Shown here piece by piece: positions 10,202-19,120 of a DNA stretch of 64,000 bases. The DNA lies in contig OMWX01000001.1 of assembly GCA_900314875.1 (NCBI GenBank), forward strand, positions 1 through 64,000. Direction: 5' to 3'. A program made the translations under genes and the position numbers. Each line of letters starts with the position of its first letter. Within the stretch, counting starts at the first letter, position 1. Under the pieces are notes generated by a model, which saw nothing but the letters and a program-made list of their open reading frames with translations, was not told the DNA's origin and ran no database searches. The DNA comes from an uncultured Actinomycetes bacterium (GTDB taxonomy: Bacteria > Actinomycetota > Actinomycetes > Actinomycetales > Bifidobacteriaceae).

Positions 10202-10385
10202 ATTTCCGACTTTCATATGTTTTCTTGTTTCATTCACGGCGATTCGCATAAACGCGATTCGCATAAAATAATACAACCGGCGGGCAAAGCAAAGCAAGAG
10301 CCGGCAAGAGGAGGTTCATCCGGGGCAAGTTTTTATCAGGTCAATCCCTGCTGATTCAATTCTGACCGGCTCAATCTTTGCCAGC

Positions 10386-12680
10386 TCAATCCTTATCGAT
10401 AAGAGCAGTCAGCGCCCACAAAATCGAAACCACATCAATGCCTTCTTGCAGAAAAGCTCCGATTACGACCGGAATCAGATTGAAAGCAGCGCAGACCATT
10501 CCGACAATCGCGAGAATAATGCCTGCCAAAACCGCTTGAATCATCACCTTTTTTGTCCGTCGGGCAATTGAAACCGCACGCGGAACCGACGAGATGTCAT
10601 CATTCATAATCACCGCAAGAGCCGACTCGGAAGCAGCCGTGGACGAGCCGTCGGTAATGGCCATTCCTATGTCGGAAGCCGCCAAAACCGGAGCATCGTT
10701 TACTCCGTCGCCGACCATCATGGTCACTGCGCGAGTAGGATCCTCGCCGGAAAGTTTTTCAATAACCGAATCAAAACCCGATTTGGCTTTAACGCTCCGC
10801 TTGCCCGCCTGACGGACAATTTTTTCCTTCTGCTCGGGGAAAAGCTCGGAATGCACATCCGTTATGCCGACCTGAGAAGCTACGGACTGCGCGGCCGCAG
10901 ACTTGTCTCCGGTGAGCATTGTCAGCTCTTTCACTCCCAAATCGCGCAAATCCTCGATTGCCTGTTTCGCATTGTCGCGCGGCAAATCCTTCAAAACAAT
11001 GCGGGCGGCGAGTTTTCCGTCAACAGAAACATAAGTGCTCATGCAGTCCGGCGGAAGAGGAGCGAAATAATCTTCGACAGACGCTTTTTCAACAGACGCT
11101 TTTTCAGAAACCGGATTTTCAGCTGACAGTTTCCCCGATGTATCTTTCGATGAAAAATCAAATAATTCCTGATTTCCCCTCAAAACAGCATGTCCGGAAC
11201 GTCTGATTTTTTCGGCACGGACTTTTCTGGGAGCGGAAACATATCCTGCTTTGCGAAAGCCTGCAGAATCGTCATTGATCACAAAATCAAAGCGTCCCAC
11301 GCGAATCGAATGCCCGTCGACCTCTCCTGAAACTCCAGAACCCGATGCTTCGGTCATATCGGAAACAGAGGGATTAATGTCCGGATTTTTTGCAAGTTCG
11401 CGCTCACCCGCCTTCGCAATTCCCTTTGACAGAATATGGATGGAATATGTTTCCACGATTCCCGCGAGCGCCAAAATCTGCGAATCGGTAAATCCGTCGA
11501 CAATTTCGGTATTGTCGGCTTCAAATTTTGCAGAACTGTCATACTTTGCAGAACTGTCATAGCCGGACGGTTTGTTTGCGAGACCGGGACGATCTATGCC
11601 TGTAACCTGCGGCTGCTTAACCGTAAGAGTCCCTGTTTTATCGAAGAAAACATGAGTTACTCTGCCCAAATTTTCCAAAACATCCTGAAGTTTAATCAGG
11701 ATTCCGGCTTTTGCGAGACGTCCCGTGCCGGCCATATAAGCCACCGGCGCAGCAATGAGAAGCGGACACGGAGTGGCAAGAACCAAAACCTGAGCAAAGC
11801 GCATGGGAGTAGCAGACATAAACCAAGCTATACCAGCAATCATAAGGGATATAACGGTAAATGGAACCGCCAGCAGATCAGCAGTCTTAACTACGGCCGG
11901 ACGCGATTCCTGCGCAGATTTAACCAGGTCGAGAATTTTTTGATACTGCGAATCTCGAGCCAGCTCAGTGGAGCGCATTGTGAAAAGCGCGTCGGCATTG
12001 ACAGAGCCGGAAACAACGCGCTGCCCTGTATATACTGTGCGCGGAACAGGTTCTCCGTTGACCATTGACAAGTCCAGCGTCGCCGATTCGCTCAGCAGCG
12101 TGCCGTCGACAGGAACCGTTTCGCCGGGCTTCACGACAAGAATATCCAAACGCTGAACTTCGTCGGCAGCAACATCTTTCCAATCGTTTGCCGATACCGA
12201 ACCGGCAGACCCCGCAGACACGAATCGATCAGACGCGGACTGTTCAGACGCCGGATGTTCGAACGCGGAAGCGAATGAAGAACCAGACGCAGAATCAGGC
12301 GAAGATTTCAGAACATGCGCAATCTGCGGAGCCGCAGACATCAGCGCATTAAGATTGCTTTCCGCCTTGGAATTCGCGTAATTTTCAATCGCCCCCCCGG
12401 AATAAACCATAAGAACCACAGCCCAGGAAGCAAGAAATTCATGCACGCACGCGGTTGAAATAAGCGCCATGACAGCCAAAATATCGACTCCCGCATGACC
12501 GTGCTTAATATCCTCTATCATCGTGCGAATAATGTCGATAACAGTCCAGACAACAAGCGCTGCGATTATCCAATTGCCGGCCGGCTGATTGGTTTTCCAG
12601 AAAAAAACAGCAGGAATCAAAGCGGCCACGACGATCGGCAGCATCGGCTCGCTTTTGACAAAACGCAAGAATTTACTCAT
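10386..12680 (-). CDS. P1B-type heavy-metal translocating ATPase
   Basis: ATP-driven metal efflux or uptake pump, 764 residues. It lacks an N-terminal CxxC metal-binding domain and begins with membrane helices. The actuator domain shows MVNGEPVPRTV, the metal-path helix has TPCPLLIAAP, phosphorylation site DKTGTLT is near residue 345 and the hinge MVGDGVNDAPVLAASDIGM is near the C terminus. The P1B HP dipeptide reads HI (SIHILSKGIAK); a subgroup of bacterial P1B pumps with TPCPL has HV or HI there, from memory of the family. Two long low-complexity insertions occur (about residues 125-170 and in the nucleotide-binding domain), with short tandem repeats YDSSAK and EKASV. Start has GGGCGGAAA before ATG. 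Metal specificity is unknown. Confidence 0.9.
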   Translation of the reverse strand: MSKFLRFVKSEPMLPIVVAALIPAVFFWKTNQPAGNWIIAALVVWTVIDIIRTMIEDIKHGHAGVDILAVMALISTACVHEFLASWAVVLMVYSGGAIENYANSKAESNLNALMSAAPQIAHVLKSSPDSASGSSFASAFEHPASEQSASDRFVSAGSAGSVSANDWKDVAADEVQRLDILVVKPGETVPVDGTLLSESATLDLSMVNGEPVPRTVYTGQRVVSGSVNADALFTMRSTELARDSQYQKILDLVKSAQESRPAVVKTADLLAVPFTVISLMIAGIAWFMSATPMRFAQVLVLATPCPLLIAAPVAYMAGTGRLAKAGILIKLQDVLENLGRVTHVFFDKTGTLTVKQPQVTGIDRPGLANKPSGYDSSAKYDSSAKFEADNTEIVDGFTDSQILALAGIVETYSIHILSKGIAKAGERELAKNPDINPSVSDMTEASGSGVSGEVDGHSIRVGRFDFVINDDSAGFRKAGYVSAPRKVRAEKIRRSGHAVLRGNQELFDFSSKDTSGKLSAENPVSEKASVEKASVEDYFAPLPPDCMSTYVSVDGKLAARIVLKDLPRDNAKQAIEDLRDLGVKELTMLTGDKSAAAQSVASQVGITDVHSELFPEQKEKIVRQAGKRSVKAKSGFDSVIEKLSGEDPTRAVTMMVGDGVNDAPVLAASDIGMAITDGSSTAASESALAVIMNDDISSVPRAVSIARRTKKVMIQAVLAGIILAIVGMVCAAFNLIPVVIGAFLQEGIDVVSILWALTALIDKD

Positions 12681-13007
12681 TTTCCGCCCTTTCGGATTTT
12701 GCTTTCCCGAAAAAAATTCCGCTTTCTTCTCTTCTTTCTCTTCTCTCTTCAGCCGAGATTAAAGATAAGCAATTTTTAATAATTCTAATAGAAAACACGG
12801 CAAACATGCGCGCATTGCAAAACCGAAGAAGCGCGAGGCAAATCCGGAATCATCAGACAAAGCAAATGCGTAAACAAGCAAAAGCAAGCGAAAACCCCGC
12901 GAATTTTCAAACTCGCGAGGTTTTGCATTATTTTAAGAAAATCAGTTGAAATCAGTTTCGCCGATTTGAGCGTTTTCCTTCATTTTCTTAATTTCTGACT
13001 GGTTTTC
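12681..13007. other. Spacer between htrA and the metal ATPase gene
   Basis: About 327 bp without a gene. It holds the ATPase promoter region with a pyrimidine-rich stretch (12721-12750) and the htrA terminator hairpin at 12891-12924. Nothing else is evident. Confidence 0.6.
12891..12924 (-). terminator. Terminator after htrA
   Basis: AAAACC-CGCGA pairs with TCGCG-GGTTTT around a 10-base loop, with one bulge on each side. On the minus strand it is followed by TTTTCGCTTGCTTTT, so it probably ends the htrA transcript. Confidence 0.6.
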
Positions 13008-14849
13008 TTAATTTCCGCCAAACAGCTTATTGTACGGATTTGAGTTGGATTCCGTCTTGCTCTGGTTGCTTGCGGTCTCTTCTTTATCAAGTTTCACATT
13101 CAAATCCAGTGTATTTCCGTCGCGCACAACCGTAATCTTTGCAGTGCTTCCGTATGCGGCAGCGCGGACAAATCCGAGAAGCGAATAATTGGAAGCAACA
13201 GCATGATCGTCATAAGCGACAATCGTGTCGCCCGCCTTGATTCCTGCAGCTTCAGCAGCAGAACCGGAAACGACAGACTTGACATTTGCGCCGATTCGCG
13301 TAACTCCGTCGGCCTCGACCTGAACCGCAGTGACAGTCACGCCGAGAGAAACGTGCTTTACGCTTCCGCTGCTTACGATTTCGTCGGAAACTCTCTTCGC
13401 GAGGTTTGCCGGGATTGCGAATCCGATGCCGATCGAACCGGAGGATGAGCTTGAATCCGTGCTCTGAGAAGCGGTTGCGATAGATGAGTTAATGCCGATG
13501 ATTTCGCCGGCCGCATTGAAAGTCGGACCGCCCGAGTTTCCGGGGTTGATTGCAGCATCAATTTGAACCGCGTTGGTTACAACCGTATTCGAAGAATCAT
13601 CAGTCACGGTTACGGGACGATTCAGGGCAGAAACGATTCCGCTTGTCACAGTATTTGCATATCCGAGCGGATTACCTACTGCCATAACGTTCTCACCGAC
13701 TGCAAGTTTGTCGGAATCTGCAAAAGTTGCGGGAGTCAGATCGGAAGGAGCGTTTTCGAGCTTGATAACAGCCAAATCGGTCGTCGCATCCGTGCCGACA
13801 ATCGAAGCCGAATAGAGACGACCGTCCGCGAGCGCAACAGCAATCTGCTTGCCGCCGGAAACAACGTGATTATTGGTGACAATATTGCCTTTTGCGTCAA
13901 CAATTGCACCCGATCCCTTTGCGCTGCCGGACGAGGTTCCGACAGTAATCGCAACGACGGAATTGGCGACTTTCTTTGCAACCGCAGCCCAGTCAACTGC
14001 CTGTCCCTCGCTTACTGCCGCACTGCCTGCGCCGCCGGTCGAGTCAGACAGCTTTGACATCGAAGATGAAGACGGGACTTTCAGCCAGCCGTTCGAAATT
14101 GAGACATATACGCCTCCGAAACACAAGACTGCAGTCAAAACTGCCGCTATGAAAGCAGAAGAGAACGAATTTGAAGACTGTTTTGCGGCAGGCTGAGCAT
14201 CCTGAGGAAGCTGACCGTTCAGCGGGTTTTGACCGCCCGCAGGATAGCCGTCTGCCGAGTAGCCGCCCGCAGGATAGCCGGGAGGAACAATTCCGGGCTG
14301 AGCACCCTGCGCGTGCTGAGCTGACGGCTGAGATGCGGGCTGAGCCATTCCGGGCTGAATCATTCCCGGTTGAGCGGAATTTACAAACTGAGCCGGATTG
14401 GTCGGCTGAGCTGCCTGATATTGCGATGCTGCCGGATATGTTTGCGTATCCTGATATGACTGTGCTGCCGTACTTTGCTGCGATTCAGACGAAACATCCT
14501 GACGAGAAACATCAGATTGCGGAACAACTGTCACGTCGGCTGCCTGTTCAGCCGAAGGAACAGCAGATGACTGCGCTGACATATTTTGAACTGCCATGCT
14601 CTGCGCTGTCTGATTCAAATCAGCCCGATAAGCAGAATCCGATGAAACAGAATCTGAAGAAGCAGACCCCTGACCGAATACAAGATCGGCAGGCACGGAA
14701 TCAGCCGCATATGCACCGTATTCCGGAGCGGGAACATAGCCGGAAGACTGTCTTTCAGCGGGATTTTCCGTCTCGCCCTGTTGTGCAGAAGTCTGCCCGG
14801 CTTCGCCGTAAATGTTTTCATTATTCTTTTCAATACTGTCTTCAGTCAT
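13008..14849 (-). CDS. HtrA/DegP-type membrane-anchored serine protease
   Basis: Envelope quality-control protease. The 613-residue protein has a cytoplasmic N-terminal 220 residues of Ser/Ala/Gln/Pro-rich sequence, one transmembrane helix near 231-252 (SAFIAAVLTAVLCFGGVYVS), a trypsin-like domain with His in VTNNHVVSGG, Asp in TDLAVIKL and Ser in NPGNSGGP, and one PDZ domain at about 500-585 (AAEAAGIKAGDTIVAYD). This is the DegS/HtrA layout of actinobacteria. The start is clear: GAAGGAGA precedes ATG 14849. A terminator lies downstream. The gene is divergent from tgt, with a 286-bp spacer that should carry both promoters. Confidence 0.94.
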   Translation of the reverse strand: MTEDSIEKNNENIYGEAGQTSAQQGETENPAERQSSGYVPAPEYGAYAADSVPADLVFGQGSASSDSVSSDSAYRADLNQTAQSMAVQNMSAQSSAVPSAEQAADVTVVPQSDVSRQDVSSESQQSTAAQSYQDTQTYPAASQYQAAQPTNPAQFVNSAQPGMIQPGMAQPASQPSAQHAQGAQPGIVPPGYPAGGYSADGYPAGGQNPLNGQLPQDAQPAAKQSSNSFSSAFIAAVLTAVLCFGGVYVSISNGWLKVPSSSSMSKLSDSTGGAGSAAVSEGQAVDWAAVAKKVANSVVAITVGTSSGSAKGSGAIVDAKGNIVTNNHVVSGGKQIAVALADGRLYSASIVGTDATTDLAVIKLENAPSDLTPATFADSDKLAVGENVMAVGNPLGYANTVTSGIVSALNRPVTVTDDSSNTVVTNAVQIDAAINPGNSGGPTFNAAGEIIGINSSIATASQSTDSSSSSGSIGIGFAIPANLAKRVSDEIVSSGSVKHVSLGVTVTAVQVEADGVTRIGANVKSVVSGSAAEAAGIKAGDTIVAYDDHAVASNYSLLGFVRAAAYGSTAKITVVRDGNTLDLNVKLDKEETASNQSKTESNSNPYNKLFGGN

Positions 14850-15135
14850 GCAATCTCCTTCATCGCATCGAAATCAGATACGCCTGTTAAAAGCCGATTT
14901 TACCTGTTGAACACAAGTTTAAACGCAAAGTTCTGAATGTTTTCCGGAGATTTTCATAAAACATAATGCAAATTTTCAAATTAATTCCCGACATAAAACC
15001 GAAAATTTTGCGGATTTAAGCTCAGAAAAGCTGAAAAACCTTAAAAAACCCCCCAAAAAAAACTCAGAAAACCCGGAAAACCGTTCACGCGCAAGGCTTA
15101 AAGCGAATATCCTGCCGGTTTTTTAATGTTGAATC

Positions 15136-16512
15136 ATGTGCGCAGATAATATTGCAGACAATATAAATCACAAGAGTGCAGACAGCCTTGCAGACAGCTT
15201 TAAAACAGACGGCATTACAGGCTGGAAAGAACAGCCGGACGCTTCATGGCCGAAAATTCCGCTCGGCGCAAAAGAAAGAAAGCCGGGAGACAGAAGCGCG
15301 TTCGGATTTGAAATAAATACGCGGCTGGACGACGGCAGACACGGCAGAACCGGCATAATTCACACTCCGCACGGGGACATTCGCACGCCCGCCTTTATTC
15401 CGGTCGGAACGCAGGCTTCGATGAAGGCCGTGCTTCCCGAGCAGATGCTGGGAATCGGGGCTCAGGCTTTGCTGGCAAACGCTTTTCATCTTTTTGAAAG
15501 ACCGGGACAGGATATTTTGGATGCGGCAGGCGGACTGTCAAAGTTTATGAACTGGCAGGGACCCACTTACACCGATTCGGGCGGTTTTCAGGTGCTTTCG
15601 CTGGGTGCCGGATTCAAAAAGACGCTGGCAATGGACACAGAGAACAAAAAATCTGACGATATCATCGCGAAAGGAAAAGAAAGGCTGGCTTTCGTCGACG
15701 AGGACGGCGTGACTTTCAAATCACCGCTGAACGGTGCAAAACACAGGTTTTCCGCAGAAATTTCAATGCAAATTCAGCATAAAATCGGGGCTGACATCAT
15801 GTTTGCTTTCGACGAGCTGACAACTCTGATGAATACGCGCGCATATCAGGAGGAATCAATTGAGAGAACATTCCGATGGGCAAAACGCTGCGTTGCCGAA
15901 CACCTCAGGCTGACCGAGGAGAGGCTCGGCAAACCGTATCAGGCGCTTTTCGGGGTTGTTCAGGGCGCGAATTATGAGGATTTGCGCAGACTTGCAGCAA
16001 GCGAGATCGCTTCGCTCGACTTTGACGGCTTCGGAATCGGAGGCGCAATCGAGAAACGCATTATAGGAGAAATCTGTTCCTGGATATGCGACGAATTGCC
16101 CGAAAACAAACCCCGGCATGTGTTGGGAATCGCAGCAGTCGACGATATTTTCGCGTGCGTGGAAAACGGCGGCGACACGTTCGACTGCGTTGCTCCGGCG
16201 CGCACTGCGCGAAACGGCGCGATTTACACTCGGGACGGCAGACGCAACGTCAAGCGAGCCGCGCTGATCAGCGATTTTCGGCCGATAGAAGAAGACTGCG
16301 ACTGCTATACATGCGCTCATTATTCGCGAGCATACGTGAACCACCTGCTTCGCGCCCGGGAGATGACCGGTTCGACTCTGGCGACAATTCACAACGAAAG
16401 ATTTTTCATCCGGCTGCTGGACGATATCCGCACATCGATTGACGGCGGATATTTTGAGGAATTCCGCGACGAAACTTTGGCAAGATTTTATAAAAACGGT
16501 TCAAAAGGCTGA
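15136..16512 (+). CDS. tgt: Queuine/archaeosine-type tRNA-guanine transglycosylase
   Basis: Replaces guanine at the wobble position of GUN anticodons with a deazaguanine base. The 458-residue protein has about 60 extra N-terminal residues, then GDIRTPAFIPVGTQASMKA, TDSGGFQVLSLG, the Asp nucleophile motif in FAFDELTTL, the base-recognition GVVQGANYEDL (normally QGG) and the zinc site CDCYTCAHYSRAYVNHL starting near residue 391. The canonical NTYHLWLRPG reads NAFHLFERPG. These departures are moderate, and other substrate-binding residues are present, so it is probably active. No queuosine synthesis genes are nearby, which suggests salvage of the base. ATG 15136 has only a weak ribosome-binding site. 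tRNA-Leu follows with its own promoter. Confidence 0.92.
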   Translation: MCADNIADNINHKSADSLADSFKTDGITGWKEQPDASWPKIPLGAKERKPGDRSAFGFEINTRLDDGRHGRTGIIHTPHGDIRTPAFIPVGTQASMKAVLPEQMLGIGAQALLANAFHLFERPGQDILDAAGGLSKFMNWQGPTYTDSGGFQVLSLGAGFKKTLAMDTENKKSDDIIAKGKERLAFVDEDGVTFKSPLNGAKHRFSAEISMQIQHKIGADIMFAFDELTTLMNTRAYQEESIERTFRWAKRCVAEHLRLTEERLGKPYQALFGVVQGANYEDLRRLAASEIASLDFDGFGIGGAIEKRIIGEICSWICDELPENKPRHVLGIAAVDDIFACVENGGDTFDCVAPARTARNGAIYTRDGRRNVKRAALISDFRPIEEDCDCYTCAHYSRAYVNHLLRAREMTGSTLATIHNERFFIRLLDDIRTSIDGGYFEEFRDETLARFYKNGSKG

Positions 16513-16660
16513 GCAGGTAAGTCAAGCAGAACAAAGCAGAACACAAAACAGACAAAGTCCTGAAAGCTTGACATATTGAATATCCGGCAGGTTTGCCGGC
16601 GGTTTCGCGACATGGTTTCAACACAGTTGAAACACAGTCGCAACGCAGTCACGACACGAT

Positions 16661-16689
16661 TTGCATAGAACAGCTGCCGCCGGTATAAT
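16661..16689 (+). promoter_or_regulatory. Promoter of tRNA-Leu
   Basis: TTGCAT (16661-16666) and a perfect TATAAT (16684-16689) are separated by 17 bases. The -10 ends 12 bases before the tRNA, consistent with a short 5' leader. Confidence 0.7.
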
Positions 16690-16701
16690 TTTGTTTCGAT
16701 T

Positions 16702-16785
16702 GCGCACGTGGCGGAATGGTAGACGCGCTGGCTTCAGGTGCCAGTGACCTTTACGGTCGTGGGGGTTCAAGTCCCCCCGTGCGCA
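16702..16785 (+). tRNA. tRNA-Leu (anticodon CAG)
   Basis: Class II tRNA of 84 nt. Acceptor GCGCACG pairs with CGTGCGC, anticodon stem CTGGC/GCCAG holds TTCAGGT with CAG at 16735-16737, a variable arm TGACCTTTACGGTCG follows, and the T loop is GGTTCAAGTCC. Discriminator A; CCA not encoded. T-rich sequence follows directly. Confidence 0.95.
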
Positions 16786-16873
16786 CGGTTTGTTTTTCTT
16801 TTTTTATTCGCTAATGTTCTTCCGTCTGTTTTTCTGTTTGATTTTCTGTTTGATTTTCTCCCGCATTTTCTAA

Positions 16874-18871
16874 TTAATTCTCCGTTGAATCCTTCAAAAA
16901 ATCTTTGTTTTTCGCAAAATTTTTCGCATAGTCTTTCGCAAAACATCCGCCAGCCGATTTTTTTCCGACAGACACAAAGCAAGCCGCAACGCACAGCGGA
17001 GCAGCATACACAACCGGAACCATATATCGCGGCAAAACAATAGGACCTGCAATCAAAGTCGCCAATGTGACAAAAGCCGGAATCAGACAGACAATTCCTC
17101 CCAAATTTCTGCGGCGAATGCAGAAAGCAAGACAGACAGTAGGAAGCCAGGTCGCATAAAAAGCCTTCGAAAACAGCAGCGGAGTTTTTTCGGCAAGAAA
17201 CAGATAAACCGTGTCAAAGCCCTGCGCAATTTTCGCTGCAATCGGCAGCCTGTACGCGCTTTGCGTCATTTTCTGCACATCCTCGCGAGTCGTGCCGCTC
17301 TTGGAAACGCTTACAAGGAAACCTTCGTCGGAAGACTGAGCATTGTCGCGCGACGGAAGATTGTTCCTGTAATAAATCGCCGACTCGTCGCCCTCGGTAT
17401 CCTTGTCCGAATAGTAAAGAGGGAGCGCATTCGCGCTTAAAGCCATGAAAAATGCGTCGGGATGTCCGGTCATTGCAGTCGCATACCATTTGAAAAAAGC
17501 GGATTTTTCCTCTTTTGAAGCGTCGGTGCGCCAGCGGTCTTTTGTACTGTCGGAACGCTGAGGAGCATATACTTCGGCAAGAATGTCGGCTTCCTTGTAA
17601 ACTCCGCGAATAATCTGCCATTCTTCTTCGGTCATTTCGCTGCCGTAACGCGAAATATACAGTGCGGTCGACTGCGATGAAATCGAAAACATGTCCGTTT
17701 CGGTGCCGGGTTCGACATGAACAGCAGGCAAAACCGCATGCTGCCACAGTCCGAAAATCAGGATTGCCGAAGCAAGAAAAATTGCCGCAAATCGGGCGCG
17801 AAAGCATTTGATAAAACAGAAAAGCGCGGCGCACGAAAGCAGAAGAACATAGAATCCGGTGCGTTTCGTAAGCATAACAAAGCACAGAGCAGCGAAAAAT
17901 GCGGCCGCAAATTTTTTGTCTTCAAGCGATTTGCCGTAAGAGCGCACGGTTTCCATGAAGAAAATCAAAGCAAAAACCCACGGAACCGCGAAAATCGAAT
18001 CTTTCGCCATCGTCTGCGCGAAAACGGGAATAACGGGGAATGCGCAGCAGAAAATCCGAGAAATTTTAATAATTTTTGCAGGAGTGCCGATGTAAGACAT
18101 GAAACGCAGGCAAAGCGTGAGAGAAGCCGCCGTAAGCGTCATTTGAAACAGCGAATACAGAAAAAGACTCCATGCGTAAGAACCCAAGATTGCGCCGATT
18201 TTCCAGAATGCGCCGAAAAGAAGCGTATCAAAAAACGGATGATGGTCGCTCAGCTCGGCCAGACCGTGCATTTGCAGCAGCTGCCAGAAAGTGTCCGGGT
18301 CGAGGTTGCCGGGAAAACGAAAAATCATGTAAGGAAGCCAGCAGACGAGCATTATTGCGCAGGGCTTGAAAAATGTGCCTTTCGCAAAAGCATATGCAAG
18401 GAAGGGCTTGGAATCTGAAACAGAATTTGAATTTGAAGCTGCTGCAGAATCAGAAATTAAAGCAGAGCCAGAAGCTGACGTCAAACCGGGAACCGCTGCG
18501 GAATCCAATGCAGAATCTGCTTTGCGAAACAGAAAAGAAAACAAAAAATAAAGAATCGCCGTTGCGGCAGCGCATAAAATACAGGCTCCGACAGCGAAAA
18601 CAGACGAATTTGAAAGATTGTCCTTTATGTTTTGCGAAAACATAACGCGGTGAACATATTCTCCGTACAGACAAAATGCGCAAATGCCGAAAGCCGGAAC
18701 AAATGCCCAAAAATCAAAGCGGTAAGCGCGTTTGGAAGCGCGTTTGGAAGCGCGCGCGGAACGATTCTCGGTTTCTCGCGAAGAAAGGTTCGAGGAAGAA
18801 GTCGGGGAATTGTTCGAGGAACAAGCAGAAGAATGAACCGAAAGATCTTTGTCACCATCGGAAGAATTCAT
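16874..18871 (-). CDS. Large polytopic membrane protein, GT-C-like (DUF6020-like)
   Basis: A 665-residue integral membrane protein with about a dozen hydrophobic segments after a 50-60 residue Ser/Arg-rich cytoplasmic N terminus. The loop after an early helix has NLDPDTFWQLLQMHG and then DHHPFFDT, an acidic/His pattern typical of polyprenyl-sugar-dependent (GT-C) glycosyltransferase-like membrane proteins; I recall this motif from family DUF6020 but could not check. A long extracellular loop near residues 430-570 and a Ser/Ala-rich insertion near residues 130-160 are present. ATG 18871 is taken because the sequence further upstream is basic low-complexity; GAAAGAAG lies before it. It is adjacent to, and co-oriented with, another giant membrane protein, so both may act on the same surface glycan. 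Function unproven. Confidence 0.7.
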   Translation of the reverse strand: MNSSDGDKDLSVHSSACSSNNSPTSSSNLSSRETENRSARASKRASKRAYRFDFWAFVPAFGICAFCLYGEYVHRVMFSQNIKDNLSNSSVFAVGACILCAAATAILYFLFSFLFRKADSALDSAAVPGLTSASGSALISDSAAASNSNSVSDSKPFLAYAFAKGTFFKPCAIMLVCWLPYMIFRFPGNLDPDTFWQLLQMHGLAELSDHHPFFDTLLFGAFWKIGAILGSYAWSLFLYSLFQMTLTAASLTLCLRFMSYIGTPAKIIKISRIFCCAFPVIPVFAQTMAKDSIFAVPWVFALIFFMETVRSYGKSLEDKKFAAAFFAALCFVMLTKRTGFYVLLLSCAALFCFIKCFRARFAAIFLASAILIFGLWQHAVLPAVHVEPGTETDMFSISSQSTALYISRYGSEMTEEEWQIIRGVYKEADILAEVYAPQRSDSTKDRWRTDASKEEKSAFFKWYATAMTGHPDAFFMALSANALPLYYSDKDTEGDESAIYYRNNLPSRDNAQSSDEGFLVSVSKSGTTREDVQKMTQSAYRLPIAAKIAQGFDTVYLFLAEKTPLLFSKAFYATWLPTVCLAFCIRRRNLGGIVCLIPAFVTLATLIAGPIVLPRYMVPVVYAAPLCVAACFVSVGKKSAGGCFAKDYAKNFAKNKDFLKDSTEN

Positions 18872-18900
18872 GTCACTTCTTTCTTTTCGAGCTTTTTCAA

Positions 18901-19120
18901 ACGTTTTCTGACTTTTTGACGTTTTCTGACTTTTTATTCTTTTGTGATTCGCATTCGGCAGCAGACACGGCAACCGCTCATCCGATTCTGCATTCAGCAT
19001 AATGCACTCAGCATAATGCACTCAGTCGCGCGGCTGTTAAGGCTAAGCAGATCATTTGCACAACCGTATGCGCAGCCGATTCAAGCACTGCCAATCATGC
19101 GCAGCCAATCATGCGCATAA
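18901..19120. repeat. Cluster of short tandem duplications between two membrane-protein genes
   Basis: Three separate duplications lie here: ACGTTTTCTGACTTTTT repeated at 18901 and 18919, AGCATAATGCACTC repeated near 18997 and 19011, and CCAATCATGCGCA repeated at 19091 and 19105. No gene is seen in the spacer itself. Confidence 0.65.
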
